64,000 nucleotides of DNA. Source: Perca fluviatilis (Eukaryota; Chordata; Actinopteri; Perciformes; Percidae). This document shows positions 63,050 to 64,000 of this stretch, one piece after another (position 1 is the first letter of the stretch; every line of letters begins with the position of its first letter). Below the pieces are notes generated by a model that was not told the DNA's origin, searched no databases, and worked only from the letters and a program-made list of their open reading frames with translations. Position numbers and translations under genes: made by a program. Location of the stretch: NCBI RefSeq assembly GCF_010015445.1, contig NC_053126.1, forward strand, positions 19,527,169-19,591,168. Direction: 5' to 3'.

Positions 63050-63158
63050 ACACAGACACTCTGGTTTGCTCACCTTGGCTTGGTTTAACTTCCTTGACGA
63101 CAGACAATTGGTCATTGACGAGCATCGGCGAGCTGAAGTTTCGCTTGAAAGCTCCAGA
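53532..63158 (-). CDS. stac2: STAC2 (SH3 and cysteine-rich domain protein 2), 3' eight exons; 5' part outside window
   Basis: Coding exons, 5' to 3': 63158-63074, 59474-59359, 58078-58009, 57721-57579, 57467-57379, 55972-55921, 54683-54546, 53630-53532. Phases agree; about 263 codons plus TGA. First exon: [13 protein letters not shown], the segment following the C1 domain. Second: [20 protein letters not shown] and [14 protein letters not shown], highly specific to STAC2. Third and fourth: an acidic linker with a tandem AEDETP repeat. SH3-1 spans [26 protein letters not shown] and [22 protein letters not shown]3-2 runs from VWRVVQG to [17 protein letters not shown]. Family knowledge: STAC proteins bind CaV1 calcium channels and slow their inactivation; STAC2 is mainly neuronal. 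The C1 domain and N-terminus are not found up to 64000. The third exon and the exact donor of the fourth (57579 or 57585) are the least certain. UG repeats flank several exons. Confidence 0.93.
55855..55894. repeat. (CA)n microsatellite beside a stac2 donor
   Basis: CA-rich run whose right end is about 27 bases downstream of the stac2 exon 55972-55921 donor; (UG)n in the transcript. Confidence 0.93.
56398..56444. repeat. (CA)n microsatellite
   Basis: CA repeat with one TC interruption, in the stac2 intron between exons 57467-57379 and 55972-55921. Confidence 0.93.
57797..57921. repeat. Long (CA)n microsatellite filling a short stac2 intron
   Basis: About 120 bases of nearly pure CA with two TG interruptions, inside the 287-base stac2 intron 57722-58008; (UG)n in the pre-mRNA. 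Confidence 0.95.
58437..59116. mobile_element. Inverted-repeat element (MITE-like) in a stac2 intron
   Basis: AATATTTGACATTTTGGGA on the left pairs with TCCCAAAATGTCAAAATA on the right. Subterminal sequence on the right (GAAGATTGATACCACTC) resembles the family at 18606-19055 and 43640-43735. No coding. Confidence 0.7.
59479..59602. repeat. Compound (CA)n / (GCAC)n / GC repeat next to a stac2 acceptor
   Basis: CA runs, a CGCGCGCG-type core, at least seven GCAC units and a final (CA)n. Almost strictly alternating purine-pyrimidine for over 100 bases. Its left end is about five bases upstream of the acceptor of exon 59474-59359. Confidence 0.94.
60100..60141. repeat. (TG)n microsatellite
   Basis: Interrupted TG repeat in the large stac2 intron. 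Confidence 0.9.
61647..61693. repeat. (TA)n microsatellite abutting a transposon end
   Basis: About 23 TA units ending exactly where the left inverted repeat of the Tc1-like element begins. Confidence 0.93.
61694..62559 (-). mobile_element. Internally deleted Tc1/mariner-like transposon with ~200-bp inverted repeats
   Basis: TTCTCTGTGGTAACAATGC at 61694 and GCATTGTTACCACAGAGAA ending at 62559 are inverted; the arms run about 200 bases each (to about 61893 and from about 62358). Between them, on the minus strand, are pieces of a Tc1-type transposase C-terminus: [19 protein letters not shown] (second catalytic Asp region) and [20 protein letters not shown] in another frame. The third catalytic acidic region falls at the frame break and the N-terminal DNA-binding domain is absent, so it is dead. 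A TA target is expected for this superfamily and both flanks are TA-rich. Confidence 0.87.
62633..62691. repeat. (TA)n microsatellite
   Basis: About 29 TA units to the right of the Tc1-like element, in the large stac2 intron. Confidence 0.93.
62960..63056. repeat. Long (CA)n microsatellite beside a stac2 donor
   Basis: About 45 CA units with GACA interruptions at the right end; (UG)n in the transcript, starting about 18 bases downstream of the donor of exon 63158-63074. Confidence 0.95.
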
Positions 63159-63458
63159 CTAATGGAGGAGAACAGAAAGATTATTTTTAGTTTTTTTCTT
63201 GTTTATAGGCTGAGCTGATAGGGAACTGGCTCTATGTAGTGGTTTTAGGACATTCATGGAGTCATTTGAAAATTACTGAATCAGAAACACATCAAGACAC
63301 ACAGTATGGTGCACATGATGCAGGAAAAGAACTAATTTCTGACATCGAGTCACAAACCGAAGCAACGTGTAGCTCTCTTTGCTGCTAATTACGAACAATA
63401 AATTCACTTAACCACTTACTATTATGCACATGGCTAACACAAAGACATGGACATGTGA

Positions 63459-63533
<75 letters not shown>

Positions 63534-64000
63534 GATGTGGGTGCAATTTCGCACTCAGCTATCAGTTTGCCTTGACTTGCAAATGAGCCACTCAGTTTGT
63601 CATATTATGTAGATGAGAGAAACACTCTGTAAAGATACCCGGGTTCTGGTCCTATGATATTTTACCTTTCCCCTATCTCTCCCTCTTTGTCTTCTATCAA
63701 ACTGCACAGCCGTTTTGAATACAGTGCTCTTAAGAAGTGCTCTCAGAAGGTCTCGCATCTTGCTGCATGCTAATGTTCTGCACTAGAGGATGAACACAGA
63801 AGCTCTGTCTGGAAACACTCCCAATTTGCTGCCTGGTGCACTACACTCCCCAGGTCAAGAGGGTTCCAGTGTTTGTGTGTGTTTTTTTATTTAAACACTG
63901 TAGACTACTTACTGTAAGACTGTTTCATAAAACACATCAAACTAGAACTGCAAGCAGTTATGACATGGTCCAAGCCTCCTTGCGCCAGTTGCCCCCGACG
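63159..64000. other. stac2 intron sequence up to the window edge
   Basis: No exon encoding the C1 zinc-binding domain (HxnCxxC pattern) was found here on the minus strand, so the stac2 N-terminus must lie further right. Confidence 0.6.
63463..63531. repeat. (TG)n microsatellite
   Basis: About 34 TG units upstream of the first visible stac2 exon. Confidence 0.95.

Noticed and set aside
53532..63158. STAC1 or STAC3 as the identity of the SH3 gene
   Set aside because: The [20 protein letters not shown] segment and VRPGERVW are characteristic of STAC2, and neighbours match human 17q.
1..64000. tRNA, rRNA or microRNA genes
   Set aside because: No cloverleaf A/B-box pair or rRNA-like segment was spotted by eye; hairpins seen belong to mobile elements. 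A covariance-model search would be needed to exclude small RNAs.

Overview
The window is vertebrate nuclear DNA, most likely from a ray-finned (teleost) fish. It carries multi-exon genes with GT-AG introns, is rich in (CA)n, (TA)n and (GA)n microsatellites, and contains short terminal-inverted-repeat DNA transposons and LINE fragments of types common in fish genomes. Nothing bacterial or viral was seen. Exon coordinates were read by hand from splice signals, reading phase and similarity to remembered vertebrate families; no alignment was run.

Layout. (1) 423-625, minus strand: first coding exon of fkbp10, cut by the left edge. (2) 3115-8068, plus strand: complete p3h4 (sc65), seven coding exons, 423 codons plus stop. 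The two genes are divergent and both belong to the ER machinery for collagen modification. (3) 11479-29673, minus strand: complete adam11, 26 coding exons, 777 codons plus stop, a catalytically dead ADAM of the ADAM11/22/23 group. It is tail-to-tail with p3h4, with a small inverted-repeat element between them. (4) 32763-35402, plus strand: complete gtf3a (TFIIIA), nine C2H2 fingers over nine exons, 373 codons plus stop, head-to-head with adam11. (5) 35.7-53.5 kb: no gene recognised; it holds a LINE-1-like reverse transcriptase tail, several palindromic elements and a nested inverted-repeat structure. (6) 53532-63158, minus strand: the 3' eight coding exons of stac2 (linker and both SH3 domains); the N-terminus and C1 domain lie beyond the right edge.

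fkbp10, p3h4, adam11 and stac2 all correspond to genes on human 17q12-q21, so the block looks like a rearranged piece of that ancestral segment. gtf3a (human chromosome 13) is the outsider.

No wholly new system was found. The observations most worth checking are the UG-repeat tracts beside stac2 exons, the terminal and near-terminal adam11 splice sites that could give soluble or alternate-tail isoforms, a (UC)n microsatellite acting as a polypyrimidine tract, and several transposon remnants with directly visible inverted repeats, two of them with target-site duplications.
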